From Diploptera punctata (taxonomy: Eukaryota > Arthropoda > Insecta > Blattodea > Blaberidae), in the NCBI GenBank assembly GCA_030220185.1, contig JASPKZ010004567.1:496001-560000 (forward strand): a DNA stretch of 64,000 bases, given 5' to 3'. The notes beneath the pieces were generated by a model. It saw only the letters and a list, made by a program, of their open reading frames with translations. It did no database searches and was not told the DNA's origin. The translations under genes were made by a program, and so were the position numbers. Shown piece by piece: positions 1 to 11,384 of the stretch (positions are counted from its first letter, which is position 1; the number at the start of each line of letters is the position of its first letter).

Positions 1-440
1 ATTTTATGGCAACACTTCTAAATTACTCATTGTTGCTTTTAAAGAGAATATGGACTTAATGAAAAGCAGTTATTAATAAATAACATAGTTTCGGTCCAGA
101 CACATTCATTGCAGCAGTTATAGAATTAAATTTAATATACATGTAGGCACTTTTTAATGATAAAGGAATAAATTATGATACAAAAAGGCAACAAAAGGCA
201 TTTATTTTGCTATTAGGCATTTATATAAAAAGGCAGGGACAGACAACATAAAACTGTGGCATTTCAATCAGCAAAATATAAATCGTACAAATTCACTTTC
301 AAATTGAAGATAAGTTTAACACATTTAAAAAGGCATTCTGCCAAAGTTCCAGTTTCTGATGATGATGAAATGGAATAGTTGTTTGTATATTTTAATTATT
401 ATCAAATGAGAAATATTAAAAAAAAAATCACCTCACTTCA
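1..440. other. AT-rich intron, nothing recognised
   Basis: AT-rich sequence inside a THADA intron. I see no convincing open frame, tRNA-like segment or terminal repeat here. Confidence 0.5.
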
Positions 441-520
441 TACTCTCAGACCAGTTTCAGAATAACTTTTATTCCATCTTCTGTATTTCATGACCGTTGT
501 TCTGTTGTTATGATGCATTG
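441..520 (-). repeat. PLE 3'-end fragment with degenerate hammerhead motif
   Basis: On the minus strand this reads as the 3' end of a Penelope-like element. From 483 down to 449 the order is C-AGAAGA (one base off CUGANGA), stem II GGAAUA/UAUUCU with an AAAGU loop, then GAAACUGGUC. The same terminal segment occurs on the + strand at 1621-1690. No coding part is left. Confidence 0.55.
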
Positions 521-799
521 CAAACGTAAGCTATCCATACTTCATTCTTATTTGGCTACATCTGTTTTTCCTATAAAGATTATGTAGCTCACTGTTATGT
601 ATTTTTCTGCTTTCACCCATCTGTTTCTCTCTCTTTGGTTAAAAAATGTTCCTAAGTATTTTATTCTCAAATACTCATAATCTTTTCCTAAAGAACAAAT
701 TGTAAATATTACACCAGTGCTTTATTTTTTTAATATAAGGTGGTAAAATATTCTGAGAGAATATAAATTACTGAACAGAAACTATATTTTATTTGTAAC

Positions 800-1285
800 T
801 AGCTAATATGCAGCGTGCGCTGCTATGCCTATATATATTGATGTGTTATTATATTTAGTTGAATAAGTAAAAAGAAAAAAATAATTATAAATTTATATCG
901 TAATTATTTTTAGATACCCTGTGATGGTTACCTATTACCCAGGAATCTACTTATCCCAATCTTCTTGGTATCAATAAGCTGAAAGACAAAAATAGTTATT
1001 GTGAGTTATCCATGTTATGCTGTCACAGATTTTTTGTGGATTTTTTTGAGATATTCAATTCTGTGTACATTAATTTGGTATTTTGTTATGGTTTAAGTAG
1101 CATAAGCCATTTATGCATTTAAAAAGTGACTCTTTTGTTCATTGAGTTCTTTTTTTTTCTCTCGCCCTATAATACCAAGGATAATATGTTATATACGTTA
1201 AATGTAAAAAAAAGCCCATTCATTTCGGTCAAGTAGTTTTTTGTGTCTGTAAAGGACAGATAGACAAATAAACAGACCCACACTC

Positions 1286-1335
<50 letters not shown>
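800..1335 (+). repeat. Decayed non-LTR-type repeat ending in a (TA)n tract
   Basis: Starts near AACTAGCTAATATGCAGCG and ends with GGACAGATAGACAAATAAAC followed by a TA microsatellite at about 1288-1331. That layout resembles the 3' ends of insect RTE/SINE families, but the body is too decayed to place. Low confidence on family; the microsatellite is plain. Confidence 0.35.
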
Positions 1336-1336
<1 letters not shown>

Positions 1337-1384
1337 CTCGTAAAAAAAGTTTCCTGTTGGTCCATGTTTGGGGAAGTAAAAAAA

Positions 1385-1690
1385 AATCTGCAGTAGCCAC
1401 TCACGCTTGGTCAGAAAATCATCAAATCAAAAGAAAGGTTAAATTAATAAAACAAATAGATAAACCTAAAGAGCTCACTGTTTGGGGGGGGGGGAATACA
1501 TTGAAAAAACAAGAAGGAGAAATTACTGAATTTTGAAATTCTGGAAATGTGATCTAATTTGGAAGTTTGTCGGTCTACTACAGATGGAGGAAGAAGCAGT
1601 GCATCATCACGACAGAATAACAGTCATGAAAATACTGAAGATGGAATAAAAGTTATTCTGAAACCAGTCAAAATGAAGACAGTGTGAGAT
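1385..1690 (+). pseudogene. PLE GIY-YIG C-terminal remnant with hammerhead motif
   Basis: Translation in broken frames gives the segment that follows the GIY-YIG core in this family (AxHAWSEKH, KLLKQIxKPKELTVW, then a MNFEIPxE-like stretch), with a G9 slippage near 1485 and stops. It runs into a motif at 1635-1669: CTGAAGA, stem II GGAATA/TATTCT, GAAACCAGTC. This is a 5'-truncated Penelope-like fragment that cannot encode protein now. Confidence 0.7.
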
Positions 1691-1809
1691 GATAATTTTT
1701 TTAATATCTCCCATTTGATAATAATTAAAGTATATAAATAACTATTCTGTTCCATCATTATGCTAAAGAAAATAAATTGCATTTTCTTAAAATATATAAA
1801 AGATTCACT

Positions 1810-2075
1810 TATTAATGAGTTGGTTATTTTGATTCACCTCGTATTTCTTGATTTTTATGCAGACCTGGTTTCGTCGCTTTTGCGCGACATTGCCAATGCA
1901 TTCCAACTCAAGTTGGAATACATTGACAATGTCACGCAAAAGCAACGAAACCAGGTAGGTCTGCATCAAAATAAAAAGAATATGAGGTGAGTCAAAATAA
2001 CAAACTCAAAATAACAAACTCGTTAATAATTAAAAAGAAACCTCATAGTGTTATTTTCTACATATATTTAAAAAA
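1810..2075. mobile_element. PLE-derived palindrome, GTCGC/GCGAC type
   Basis: Inverted arms meet near 1915 (AACTCAAGTTGG axis) and are bounded by CACCTCGTA at about 1836 and TATGAGGTG at 1980, with the tail ACCTCATAGTGTTATTT at 2040-2057. Each arm holds stem II GTCGC/GCGAC around GCAAAA, then GAAACCAGG, which is the hammerhead layout with a decayed CUGANGA box. The same type recurs at 44890-45081. Noncoding. Confidence 0.7.
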
Positions 2076-2225
2076 GTTTGACTGTTAATACATAAAAGTA
2101 AAAAGTATTTCTAAATTTAGGAAACTCATGAAAAGCCACTTTTACAAATTTGTTCATATAGTCTATTTGTTCAGTTGCTTATGTTGTTTATACAAGATGA
2201 TAATTAAGAAATATCCTTTTTTTAG

Positions 2226-2472
2226 TGGGTTTATATAATTTGGGTTGTGTTGATTTTAGTGAAGATGTTTCTCCAGCAAAGAAGATGGAGATATGTCAGA
2301 TGGTACACAATGCTGTGCGGACTACTGTGTCGTTGCTACAAAAATGTCAGACAGAAGTACGACAGGTGGTTTCTGCTGAAACTGGTCACAAGGACGAACT
2401 GGACAGTATTATGAATCTTGCAGATCTCATCACTATACAGTGCAGAATAACTGACAGCAGTCAAATGATGTG
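2226..2472 (+). CDS. THADA: THADA homologue, internal exon A
   Basis: First of ten exons of one host gene. The acceptor AG sits at 2224-2225 after a T-rich tract, and the donor GT at 2473-2474 (GTAGAT). The exon encodes about 82 residues of helical, repeat-like protein beginning GLYNLGCVDFSED. It ends two bases into a codon, and the next exon at 20335 supplies the third base (Cys). The intron that follows is about 17.9 kb and full of transposons. On its own this exon is weakly diagnostic; assignment rests on phase continuity with the later, recognisable exons. The 5' part of the gene lies upstream of the window. Confidence 0.72.
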
Positions 2473-2509
2473 GTAGATAATATTATAACTAACTAGCTGA
2501 TTGCCAGGC

Positions 2510-2965
2510 ATTAACTGGGTATTTATTTATTTCAATCCTTCTTCTTCTTCTACTTCATGAAATTAGACCTTGACCTGTTTTCACATCAAGTTGGGAATTA
2601 AAGAATCTTCCCATCTAGTAAATGGGCATCTTTTCTAATATCTTCATTTCTTTGTCTGTCCAAAATTCACACACCTGCTACTTAATGTAAGAACTTCATT
2701 TCTGCAGTTTCTATTTTTCTTACGTCTGAACGGTTAAGAGTCCAATTTTCACTTGCATATGTTAAGACAGGCACTGCCATAATTTTGTAAAATTTTAATT
2801 GTGTAACTCCTCAAAGTTTTATTTTTCTATGTCCGTTTTATAGTGCCACACATTCTATCAAATTTATTAAATTTAATATTAATATCTTCCTTCTGGCAGT
2901 ATGATACATTGCATCCTAAATAATTGAAATTGTTCACCTGTTCTATTGTACTGTTATTAATGCTG
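2510..2965 (-). pseudogene. RTE-type non-LTR fragment, 3' part of RT ORF
   Basis: Minus-strand translation gives VNNFNYLGCNVSYCQKEDIN, then FDRMCGTIKRTLRNKT and IKILQNYGSACLNIC, the region after the RT catalytic motif (F-x-Y-L-G, then K-x-x-x-L-x-x-Y-G) in RTE-like elements. It ends at the low-coordinate side in CTTCTTCTTCTTC, a short-repeat 3' tail. Frameshifted and truncated. It belongs to a more diverged family than RTE-1 or RTE-2 below. Confidence 0.55.
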
Positions 2966-3879
2966 ATTTTACACCTCATATGGTCTTTCCCGTTTAATGC
3001 CATTACTATTCTAATCCTCTTAATACCATTAATGATGCCAGAAACTATGGATTTATGGTCAATTTGGACATTTTATTTTTCACCCTTTCTCTCTCTACAA
3101 GCAGATGAGGGCTCAACTTAAATGCCACATGGAATGAAATTATTCTAATAATTATGAGTTAGGCTGTTTTTTCTCACCTCATATTTGTAGTTATATTGCA
3201 GACTGCAGTTTCCACACTCTATGGGTGGATTTCTGTTCTCAAGTTTTGATCGAAGTCGTAACTTTTTGGTTTCTAATAACAAATCGAAAAACCTACCCAT
3301 GTCTCGGTCTCGAACATCGTTCGGAGGATCCGCCATATTTGTTTACGTCAGCATACCTGGATGGAGGTGTGTCAAATATGGCGGTTACATTTTCGTATTT
3401 ATCTTCGTTCTCAAGGATAACAATAAAATGTGCTTCGATATAAGGAAATGAAAGGCGGGAAGAAGATTCGGAGAAAGCGTACTCCATTATTTTATTAAGT
3501 GGATGTGGGATTCCATATAAATGTGGTATTAGTAACCTTGATCGAGATGTGGATTTTCACGTATAAAAATTTCAGGTAAGTTTCTCATAATTTCTTTAAT
3601 ATTTTGAATAGTGACCTATAAATTAACCAGTATAGTTAAAAATAATGTAATGTTTTCTGCATTTATAAATTAACCTTCATAGTTAAAAATAATGTAATGT
3701 TTTCTGCATTGAATAAAATATTGCATTACTTTTATCATTTAGGCCTAAATTTATGCAACTTAATTTTGAGATCAATTTATTTAAAGTTATAACTATTTTC
3801 AATGATTATTTTAGCCTATAGTATAGTCTTGTTGATAACTTGAATTCTTTAATGTGAAATTGGATAATGTAGTTAATAT

Positions 3880-4035
3880 TATGGGAAAGCTGAAGATAAA
3901 ACAGAGAATTGTTTTGAAACATGTCCAAGAACAAATCAACATTAATATTGAGGTAAGATGTCCAGACCAAAAATAATATAATTAAAATAACCTCAAAATA
4001 TAACTTCCTAAAATTAAATATTAATATTATGGCAT
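3880..4035 (+). repeat. PLE 3'-end segment with intact hammerhead motif
   Basis: CTGAAGA at 3890-3896, stem II AAAACA/TGTTTT with loop GAGAAT, then GAAA, CATG and GTC ending at 3925. This is followed by AATATTGAGGTAAGATG and the tail AACCTCAAAATATAACTTCC. It is nearly identical to the arms at 29858-29968 and 55470-55700, so it is the same subfamily in single-arm form. Confidence 0.7.
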
Positions 4036-4379
4036 TTTTATGTTTTAGGTTATGAGCAACGAAAGCTGTTTGGTTATGCAAGGACAACAAAAATCTGCCT
4101 TCTTGATGCAAGACCATGTTATTAGAAAAAAAGTGGTTGTGATAAGTTCTGTGTGTAAAAATCATGTGTGTAAAATATATTTTAAAATTCCATACATTGA
4201 GATATTTATTTTGTAAATAATCTTGAAGAATGACATTAAAATTAAATTCTCGTGTGTGTGATTACATAGAACAGTAACACGTATCTGTACCCACATGTAT
4301 TTCAATCTCATGTTCTATATTATAAATAAAACAACAACAAAAAAAATACAATAAAGTCTGTTCCATTAGCGTGAGAAGG

Positions 4380-4900
4380 GAGGAAGCTTCAAAAGGAGAA
4401 TTTCGTATATTACTTAAGTGCTGAAGTTTCCATTGAGTGCAGTGACAATTTTTTCTAAGTCCCAGGCAGACACCACGCGCATGCGCCAACAGGGTTTTAT
4501 TCTCAAATTATTTATCACCACTTACAATAAATTTTACATTTTTTCTAATGATTTCAATATATTTTCCTATGATATTTAACTACATATGTAACATAATGAC
4601 GTGATAGCATATTAAATTCAACGAATATACACAATACATGTTCCAGTGCAGCCAACATAGAGTATGTACTTCACAATTTCACTTTGCATTCTTTCACAGG
4701 TTAGAGTGCTTAAATTGCATTAGGTTAGCTTTTAGGTTCATTAAATAGTGTGTATATGTTGGCAGCATCGCGTGATTCCATAGTGTAAACAACTTTGCAT
4801 TTGTTGGCGCATGCACATGGTGTCTGTCTGGGACTTTGAAAAATTTATCACTGCATTTAATGGAAACTTTATCCTTATTTAAGTGTTGTCAACCTCGGAT
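4380..4900. repeat. Inverted repeat inside the 7-kb element
   Basis: The stretch near 4410-4495 (TTACTTAAGTGCTGAAGTTTC to CGCATGCGCCAACA) is the imperfect reverse complement of about 4795-4890 (TTGGCGCATGCACATGGTGT to TTATTTAAGTGTTG). Both arms carry the GCATGCGC / ACTTAGAAAA words that recur at 7320, 7920, 8330 and 8870. Noncoding. Confidence 0.6.
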
Positions 4901-5389
4901 TTCACTCAATCTCAAATGTTCAAATGAACAAAAATTCAGTTTGGTGAAACTTAGGTAATGTTACGTGTAATCTCTCAGCTTTAGTCTCTTCAATATTAAG
5001 GTGAGTTATTTTTTATCTAGAAATAGTAAACAAACCTATTCTAGACGAAAGGTACAAATATAAAGTGCAGTAATTTCGTACATATATTAAATAATTTCTA
5101 TAGTTTAATAATATTGACATCAGGAAACAATTTAAAAATGGCACATTGGAAACCATTTCTTCTTAATATAGCCATGGTTACATTTATGATTATAATTGGA
5201 TTTAAATTAATCCACATATCAGAAAAAGATGGATTAACATGTTTTTAAATGACATAATATGCAAATTTGATTAATGAATAAGTTAAAATTGTTTACATTA
5301 TTCTAGTGGCATAAAAATTTGAGAACAGAAATCCACCCATTGTCACAAGCGACATGAAGTTTTAATAAATCTCGGAAATCACCTTTTTT

Positions 5390-6400
5390 TTTTTTTCAAA
5401 TATCAGCCAAACTAATAATATTAAAAAAGGTTAGGATGAGTAATTTACAGTTTACAAGAATAAACTGAAAAGTTAAGGATAAGGTAATGTTCAGCCAGTT
5501 TATACATTAGAAGTGCAATGTTTTTTGCTACATTTGCCATACAGAACATAATTAATACCTTATAATAATAAATTAGACTAAAGGAGAAATATAATGTTAG
5601 TGCAAATTATTTAGGCTTATCTTTTTAAATTTAAGACCAATGTGGGCAATCATCAAGCAGTATTGGGAGGAGGGAGAAATTGTACAATAACTCAACCAAT
5701 GATTTTTCTAAGTTTGACAGAATAGCAGTATGCATGCGAAAGCATTTATGGAATTCTCGCCAGATGAAACCACATGTCTATAAAATTGGTATGACCAACC
5801 TTCCGTACATGTTTATAAGAAATGGATGTACACTAACATGCTCCTTCACAACCAAACAAAATAAATTACATGCCTATTATTTAATAAACTAATCTGGTGT
5901 ACACTAACTTGTCCCATTGCAACCTAACAAAATGAAGCGAGTGAACATTCATATATTTTGGAATTAATTGCAAAGTTGGTCATACTGATTTCTTAAGTAT
6001 TTCATTGCTATAAAAATTGAATCATGCTACATGGGCACTGGTACTGAATAACAACCAAATTTACATAAGAAATGCCTTTGGAATCAAAATGAGAAAGTTG
6101 ATAGTAGGGACAAGTCAACATGGAAGGATTCTGAAGAAGAAAAAAAAATGAATCAGAAACTTACCTTACCTCTAAAAGTATGATCCTATGCTCTTAATAT
6201 ATTTTGAAAACATCATTCCCATTCTTAGGGTCCCTATGCATGCTAAAGAAAAAGTGTTTTTATAGAAGATTTGTATATCTTTCTAAAAATCAACAAACAA
6301 AAATTTATAAGGAAATGTCATGGTTTGTTGACGAGGGAAACAGATTGAAACTTTATCACTCTAAAGGACACATGAGGTTGTGTTTAAATGAAAACTCACT
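5390..6400. other. Noncoding repeat body of the 7-kb element
   Basis: No convincing coding sequence. The stretch near 5640-5960 is a diverged direct copy of about 7900-8240: both share the CAGAATA...GTGCATGCG region, a (CC)AGATG(G)AACCAC box, and CTATxAAAxTxxTxxGAxCAACCTTC, followed by AACCTxACAAAAT. This indicates amplification of an internal unit. Confidence 0.5.
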
Positions 6401-6402
6401 GT

Positions 6403-6945
6403 CATTCAATAATTAATGCACATAATTTTAGTTCTCGATTGCCTTCCATTGGAAATGAATGAAACTTTACAGAATATATCTTCAATCCTTCCTTTATAAC
6501 ATCATGAAGTTTCATTGTTTTCCGACAAATAATTGCAATGTACTTTAATTTTAAAATGGTGGCTGCTTACAAAACATGTACATATCAGAGAGACATGATT
6601 GAATTTCTTTCTGCAGAACAGCAGACCATTTCAAACATTCACAGACACTTACGAAATGCATATGACAATCAAGCAATGGATAGGAGTACTATCGGTTGTT
6701 GGGTTGATGTCAGCGGTAGAATGAAGACTGTCAGATCCTCCTGATCTTCAATCACAGATCTATGCTTTGAACGTGTTTCATGAGCAACTGGCATTTTAAA
6801 ACTAAAATTCATCACAGCCATCTGTTGGAAAACAATGACATTATAAAGGAATGATTGAATATATATGTTCTGTAAAGTTTGTCAATTCCAATGAAAGATA
6901 ATGAAGAACTAAAATTATGTGCATTATTTACTGAACGTCCCACAT
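6403..6945 (+). mobile_element. Mariner-family deletion derivative with long inverted ends
   Basis: Inverted ends of over 100 bp (about 6403-6525 versus 6805-6945, both with AATGCACATAATTTTAGTTCT) enclose a transposase N-terminal fragment. From 6553 the frame reads MVAAYKTCTYQRDMIEFLSA, EQQTISNIHRHLRNAYDNQA, MDRSTIGCWVDVSGR, then stop. This is the HTH part of a mariner-like transposase (family knowledge). The catalytic DD(D/E) domain is missing, so it is non-autonomous. It sits inside the 7-kb element. Confidence 0.7.
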
Positions 6946-7309
6946 GTAAGCACTTTCATGAAAAAGAAGCAAAATTAGTGATGAAATATGAACATCTTCA
7001 GAGAGGATAAATTTAATGATTTTTAATAATATACATTACATGCTTTCATCCATTTTTATTTAATAATATTACATTAATTTAAAGCTGTCATCCATTTTAC
7101 TGCATCAGCACTCATCATTGGACTTACACACCCTGGAAAACAAATTAATTTTATTAAATTCTGATATTGTCTTATATTAGTTAATTATCATTACTGAGAG
7201 AGTAAAAAAGTCTCGGATCAATCCACGAGCATTAAACATCCCTCAGTAGCATGTTACAATGTCTAGCAAATATTTGTTAGGAAGTATTTAGCAGAAACAG
7301 CAGTTTCTT

Positions 7310-8900
7310 ACCCAACAATACGCATGTGCCAGAGTTTATAGAGTCTGTGATAACCCACCATTGAACCACATATCGATTATCATCCTTGCCTAGTGGATTA
7401 TCACTGCTCACCATACATAGATTATTATCGATATTGTACTAAAGTTTATACAGCTTTTGCCAGATGGCAGAACATCGCTGTGAAATTTGAATGACCAATC
7501 TTTGCAATAAATCCCCAAACCTATTAAAAAAAATATATTAATAAAATTCAAATTCCCAAACGTTTATTAAAAATGGACTAACTTATCTCTTCCTAACATC
7601 GTTGCAACCAGCAATAACGGTGGAAACAATATTGGAAGGAGAGAGAAAATAACTGACCAAGTAATATACACTGTGGAGAAAATAGCAATCAGCATCACAT
7701 TATTGTCTAACAGTATCATTCATAATGTTAGTGTTTTGCATATTTAAATAAATACTTAAAAATTGTCAAATAATGTTATAAAAAATGTTTGAAAGACGTT
7801 TAAGATATTAAAAAAGTTAGTAAATATAGAAGAAGAACTACAGTTTACAACAAACTGAAAAAATCAAGGGCGAGTTAAATTGCTGTTGAGCCTTAAGCTT
7901 ATACAGTACATAGTTATTCCGTTGGACTTAGAAAATTTGTAAAACTTTATTGTGATTTCCACCATAAATTTCTGAGTTCTACAGAATAACACTGTGCATG
8001 TGCAAATTTTTATAAAGTAGACACTAGATGGAACCACGTAGCTATGAAACTGATGGGATCAACCTTCACAATAAATTCCCAAATATTTATTAGAAATGGA
8101 TTACACAAACTTCCCCTTCCTAATGTAACAAAATAAATTATGTGCACAATATTTAATTAAGTGTACATTAATCTGATGTACACTAACCTGTCCCATCAGA
8201 ACATAACAAAATCAAGTTAATTTCATTAATTATGTGTGGAATTAATTGCAAATTTTGGTAACTCTACTTTTACTGACATATTGTGAAGTTACATTAAGCA
8301 TTCGAGCATGCACACTGTAATTCTGTAGAACTTTGAAAAGAAATCATTGCATATGTAAATAAATATTTAATAATTATAAAAAAAAATTGGCTCAACTGCA
8401 CTTCTACTAGCGCTTGATTTTTCAGTTATATTGATGTAAATTATAGCTCTTCTTCTGTATTTACTAATATTATTTAATATTTTTAACTTTTTCAAACAAT
8501 TTTTATAACATTATTAGACAATTTTGAAGTATTTATTTAAATATGCAAATCACAATATTATGACACTATTAGACAATATTGTGATGCTAACTGCTATTTC
8601 CTCCACAGAGTATATTACTTAGTCTATGATTTTTCTATCGCTGTTTTGGGTTATCGCTGGTCGGATCAGCTTTAGGGAGTGATAAGCAAATGTACACCCA
8701 TTTTTAATAAACATTTGGTAATTTTAATATTATTACCATATTTTTTAACATAGATTTGGGGATTTATTGCAAATATTGGTCATTTAAATTTCATAGCGAC
8801 GGATAGTAATCGAGGATGATAATTGATATGTGGTTCGATTGTGGGTTATCGCTGGCTCTATGAACTCTGGTGCATGCGCACTGTTGTTCTATAGGACTTA
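7310..8900. repeat. 1.6-kb imperfect palindrome
   Basis: Left arm 7310-7850 and right arm 8430-8900 are reverse complements over several hundred bases with scattered indels. Examples: GATAACCCACCATTGAACCA near 7350 pairs with TGGTTCGATTGTGGGTTATC near 8830, and ACTGTGGAGAAAATAGCAAT near 7668 pairs with ACTGCTATTTCCTCCACAG near 8600. The spacer around 7860-8430 carries its own copy of the same unit. No open frame. Possibly a fold-back element nested in, or forming the core of, the 7-kb element. Confidence 0.65.
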
Positions 8901-8999
8901 GAAAATATTTCACGCTAGTTTAAGTGCAGTTTTTCCACAAAATTATAAGATTTATTGTAAAACTTTTAAAATGGTATGAAATGTTAGTAAAGACAGAGG

Positions 9000-9950
9000 A
9001 AGTATGTAGTGCAACAGAATTACAAGAATATAGTATGGAAAATCAAGTGGAAATCAAACTAAAGTTTTTTCGATGATCATTAACTATTTGTCAGAAACAT
9101 TATAAATATGAACATACCTCAAGACGTTAATAACTCCAACTTTCAGCTAAGACACAATCTTCTTAAAGTCCTTGTTTCTTTTGCCTTTATTTCAACACAG
9201 TACCTAAAAATAAAATTAAACAGTATTATCTACTGATACATTTATTATGAGCATGTATAAAATTAGTTAATCAAAATCAGTATTACAGACAGTATAAAAA
9301 TGCCGGTAGGTCTCAATAAAATGAGTAAAAAATACTAAATATGATGCTCTGTCAAATATTATTCAAGACTTAAGTGTATCAAAATTAAACTATAAAAATA
9401 CAGGTATATTTTGGAAATTATACAGGTTATCCTCATATTGAATAGTTAGCCTTAAAGGTTAGGTTTTAAGTTTATCTTTAATTAAATTTTCTAATAAATA
9501 AAACTTAAAACGTTAAAAACAAAAGTTAATCTTAAAATACAACACGTATACATAAGAACATAACCTATATAATATATTATTATTTTCAATTACATTTAAT
9601 TCTTTGTAAAATATAGACGTTATATATTTTTTATTTGTACGTTGAGGTACTACTATATTATGAGATTCAAAATGAGCATTTTTGTAGTTGTATTTAAAAT
9701 ATATTCTTACCTTTCTTTTTCTCGTTGTTTCCTTCGGCTATGGTTAGTTCAATTTCCTGTCGATAGTTGGCTCTTGCATCGAAAAACCATAATGCAATCT
9801 TTTTACCGCGTTGCCATATGTTATTTTAAACGTACCTGTACCCGCCTGTATGTCGTCATATCGGTGTATGACGTCACCATCGGCAAAACATTACTTGAGT
9901 ACAGAAACCACTGCGCGACCGATATACGGTTTTCAGGTAGGTGCCAATGT
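9000..9950. other. AT-rich interior, nothing recognised
   Basis: I see no supported gene. The open frames between 9640 and 10030 are short and lack family features. The AGAAATCCACCC word near 9970 is a remnant of the repeat also seen at 3225 and 5325. Confidence 0.45.
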
Positions 9951-10114
9951 CGTTTTTTCTAAAAAAGATAGAAATCCACCCTATATGTCATTGTCAATGC
10001 TTCCTAAGGATTCAGTGATACTACAAATATGAGGTGAGAAAAAACAGCCTAACTCATAATTATTAAAATAAACCTCATAGTGCTACTTTCTTTAAATATT
10101 AAATGAAACTATTC

Positions 10115-10800
10115 ATTTCAGTGACACTGAAAACTATGGATCATCGTCATAATCATCCAGGGATTAAGCTTGTTGGCTTGTTCTGGTTTCATGAAAGCTA
10201 GAATTGTTAAAATTGTTCAAACCATCTTCTGTGTGGGTCCTAATATTGGTCACTTTATAATCATTTCTACTTGTCTTCCCCTCTCATCTCATTAGAGGTT
10301 TAATTTGGGCTTATATGTCAGTGTGACTGACCAATTATCTTAGCAACCTGAAAACTATCAACTTAGACATTAATCATGGTAACTTTTGGCATTATTTTTC
10401 ATCCCTTCTCATCCTATAGGGGTGCTACGAGTCAAAGCTGGGCTTACATGACATCTGCACTGTCACTAATGAGCTTAGTGACCCTGTAACTATGGATTTG
10501 ACACTTAATCTCAAACACTTTTTGAAATTTTTTATTTCACCCCTTCTCATTCCCTCATCATTAGGGTGTTGGGAGTTAAACCTGGGGTTAACTGTCATTG
10601 AAACTGTCACTAATCAGGTAAGCAATCCCGAAAACCATGATTTTGACAATAATCTCAATTGTTTTGACATTTAATTTTTAACTCTTTTGAGGTGCTAGTG
10701 TTAAACTTGGCTTTAAATGGAGTCAGGAGTTTCACCAATCGTCTTAGCTACCCTGAAAACTATGGACTATTCAAGACATGGTACAGGCATTAAATTTCTT
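10115..10800. repeat. Degenerate tandem repeat, about 130-160 bp unit
   Basis: The same order of words returns four or five times: CTGAAAACTATGGA, then TTGACA...AATCTCA, CATTTTTTATTTCACCCCTT, CTCAT...TAGGGGTGCT, GAGTTAAACCTGGGCTTA, and ACTGTCACTAATxAGCTTAG. One more unit lies at about 3033-3130, on the other side of the 7-kb element. That supports the element having inserted into this array. Confidence 0.6.
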
Positions 10801-10829
10801 TTCACATATATGATTCTCTTACATCTAAA

Positions 10830-11310
10830 GGCCGATAGTTAGAGCTATGAACATCATCATCAGACAACTTCTATTTGAAGTATTTTTAGCAAGAATTTTA
10901 CATTACCTTCAAGTGGTAGAGCTTCATATTTTGATGTTATATTTAGTTTAACATGTTCCAGTCCTGGATAGATTTATTTTTTGAAAAATTTAATTTTTCT
11001 TTTCAAAAAATAAATCAGTCCAAGATTGGAATATGTTAAACTAAATATGACATCAAAATATTAAGTTTTATCGCTTGTAAATATGTAAAATTCTCATTAA
11101 AAATACTTTGAATAGAAGTCGTCTGATGGTATTGTTAATAGCGAAAGCTATCTGCCTTCGGACATTGTATTGTATGAGAATCGTATGAGTGGAAAGAAAA
11201 TTTAGCCGTTGTATTGGGTCTTGAATGGTGTAATGGATTGCACATTGACAAACTGAGTCAGAGGTCCAGGGTTCGATTTCTGGTTCAAGTATTAATTTTT
11301 CTTTTAAAAA
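10830..11310 (+). repeat. tRNA-like repeat (TGGTGTAATGG type) with inverted body
   Basis: A fold-back body (10850-10985 against 10990-11130, arms around AGTTTAACATGTTCCAG) is followed by a tRNA-like head at about 11222-11292: TGGTGTAATGGATTGCAC (A-box-like) and GGGTTCGATTTCTGG (B-box-like). Related copies: 21620-22190, 39930-40070, 40545-40660, 53880-54430, 61450-61560, 62060-62330 and 63130-63240. Best read as a tRNA-derived non-autonomous family. Confidence 0.6.
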
Positions 11311-11384
11311 ATCCATCTCTATCTTTGACACATGTGGTAATGAGGCTTCCTGCCAGCTGATTTATCAAGTGCCTTGTAGGGCTG

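Larger units (their letters stand above)
3146..10101 (-). mobile_element. 7-kb non-coding fold-back element with PLE-type termini
   Basis: A perfect 43-bp inverted repeat (3148-3190 and 10021-10063) contains CTCACCTCATATTT / AAATATGAGGTGAG, the border signature of the small PLE palindromes. A 38-bp tail with ACCTCATAGTG follows only the right arm. The flanks AATGAAATTATTC (3133-3145) and AATGAAACTATTC (10102-10114) look like a 13-bp target-site duplication with one mismatch. The interior has no long open frame but several inverted repeats and a mariner-type insertion. Orientation is inferred from the tail. Confidence 0.65.

Noticed and set aside
3221..3487. Overlapping open frames on both strands near 3225-3490
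   Set aside because: Short, overlapping in three frames, no family features, and inside the non-coding fold-back element.
9642..9962. 106-codon frame at the right end of the 7-kb element
   Set aside because: Aromatic-rich, low-complexity translation with no recognisable motif; likely chance in AT-rich DNA.
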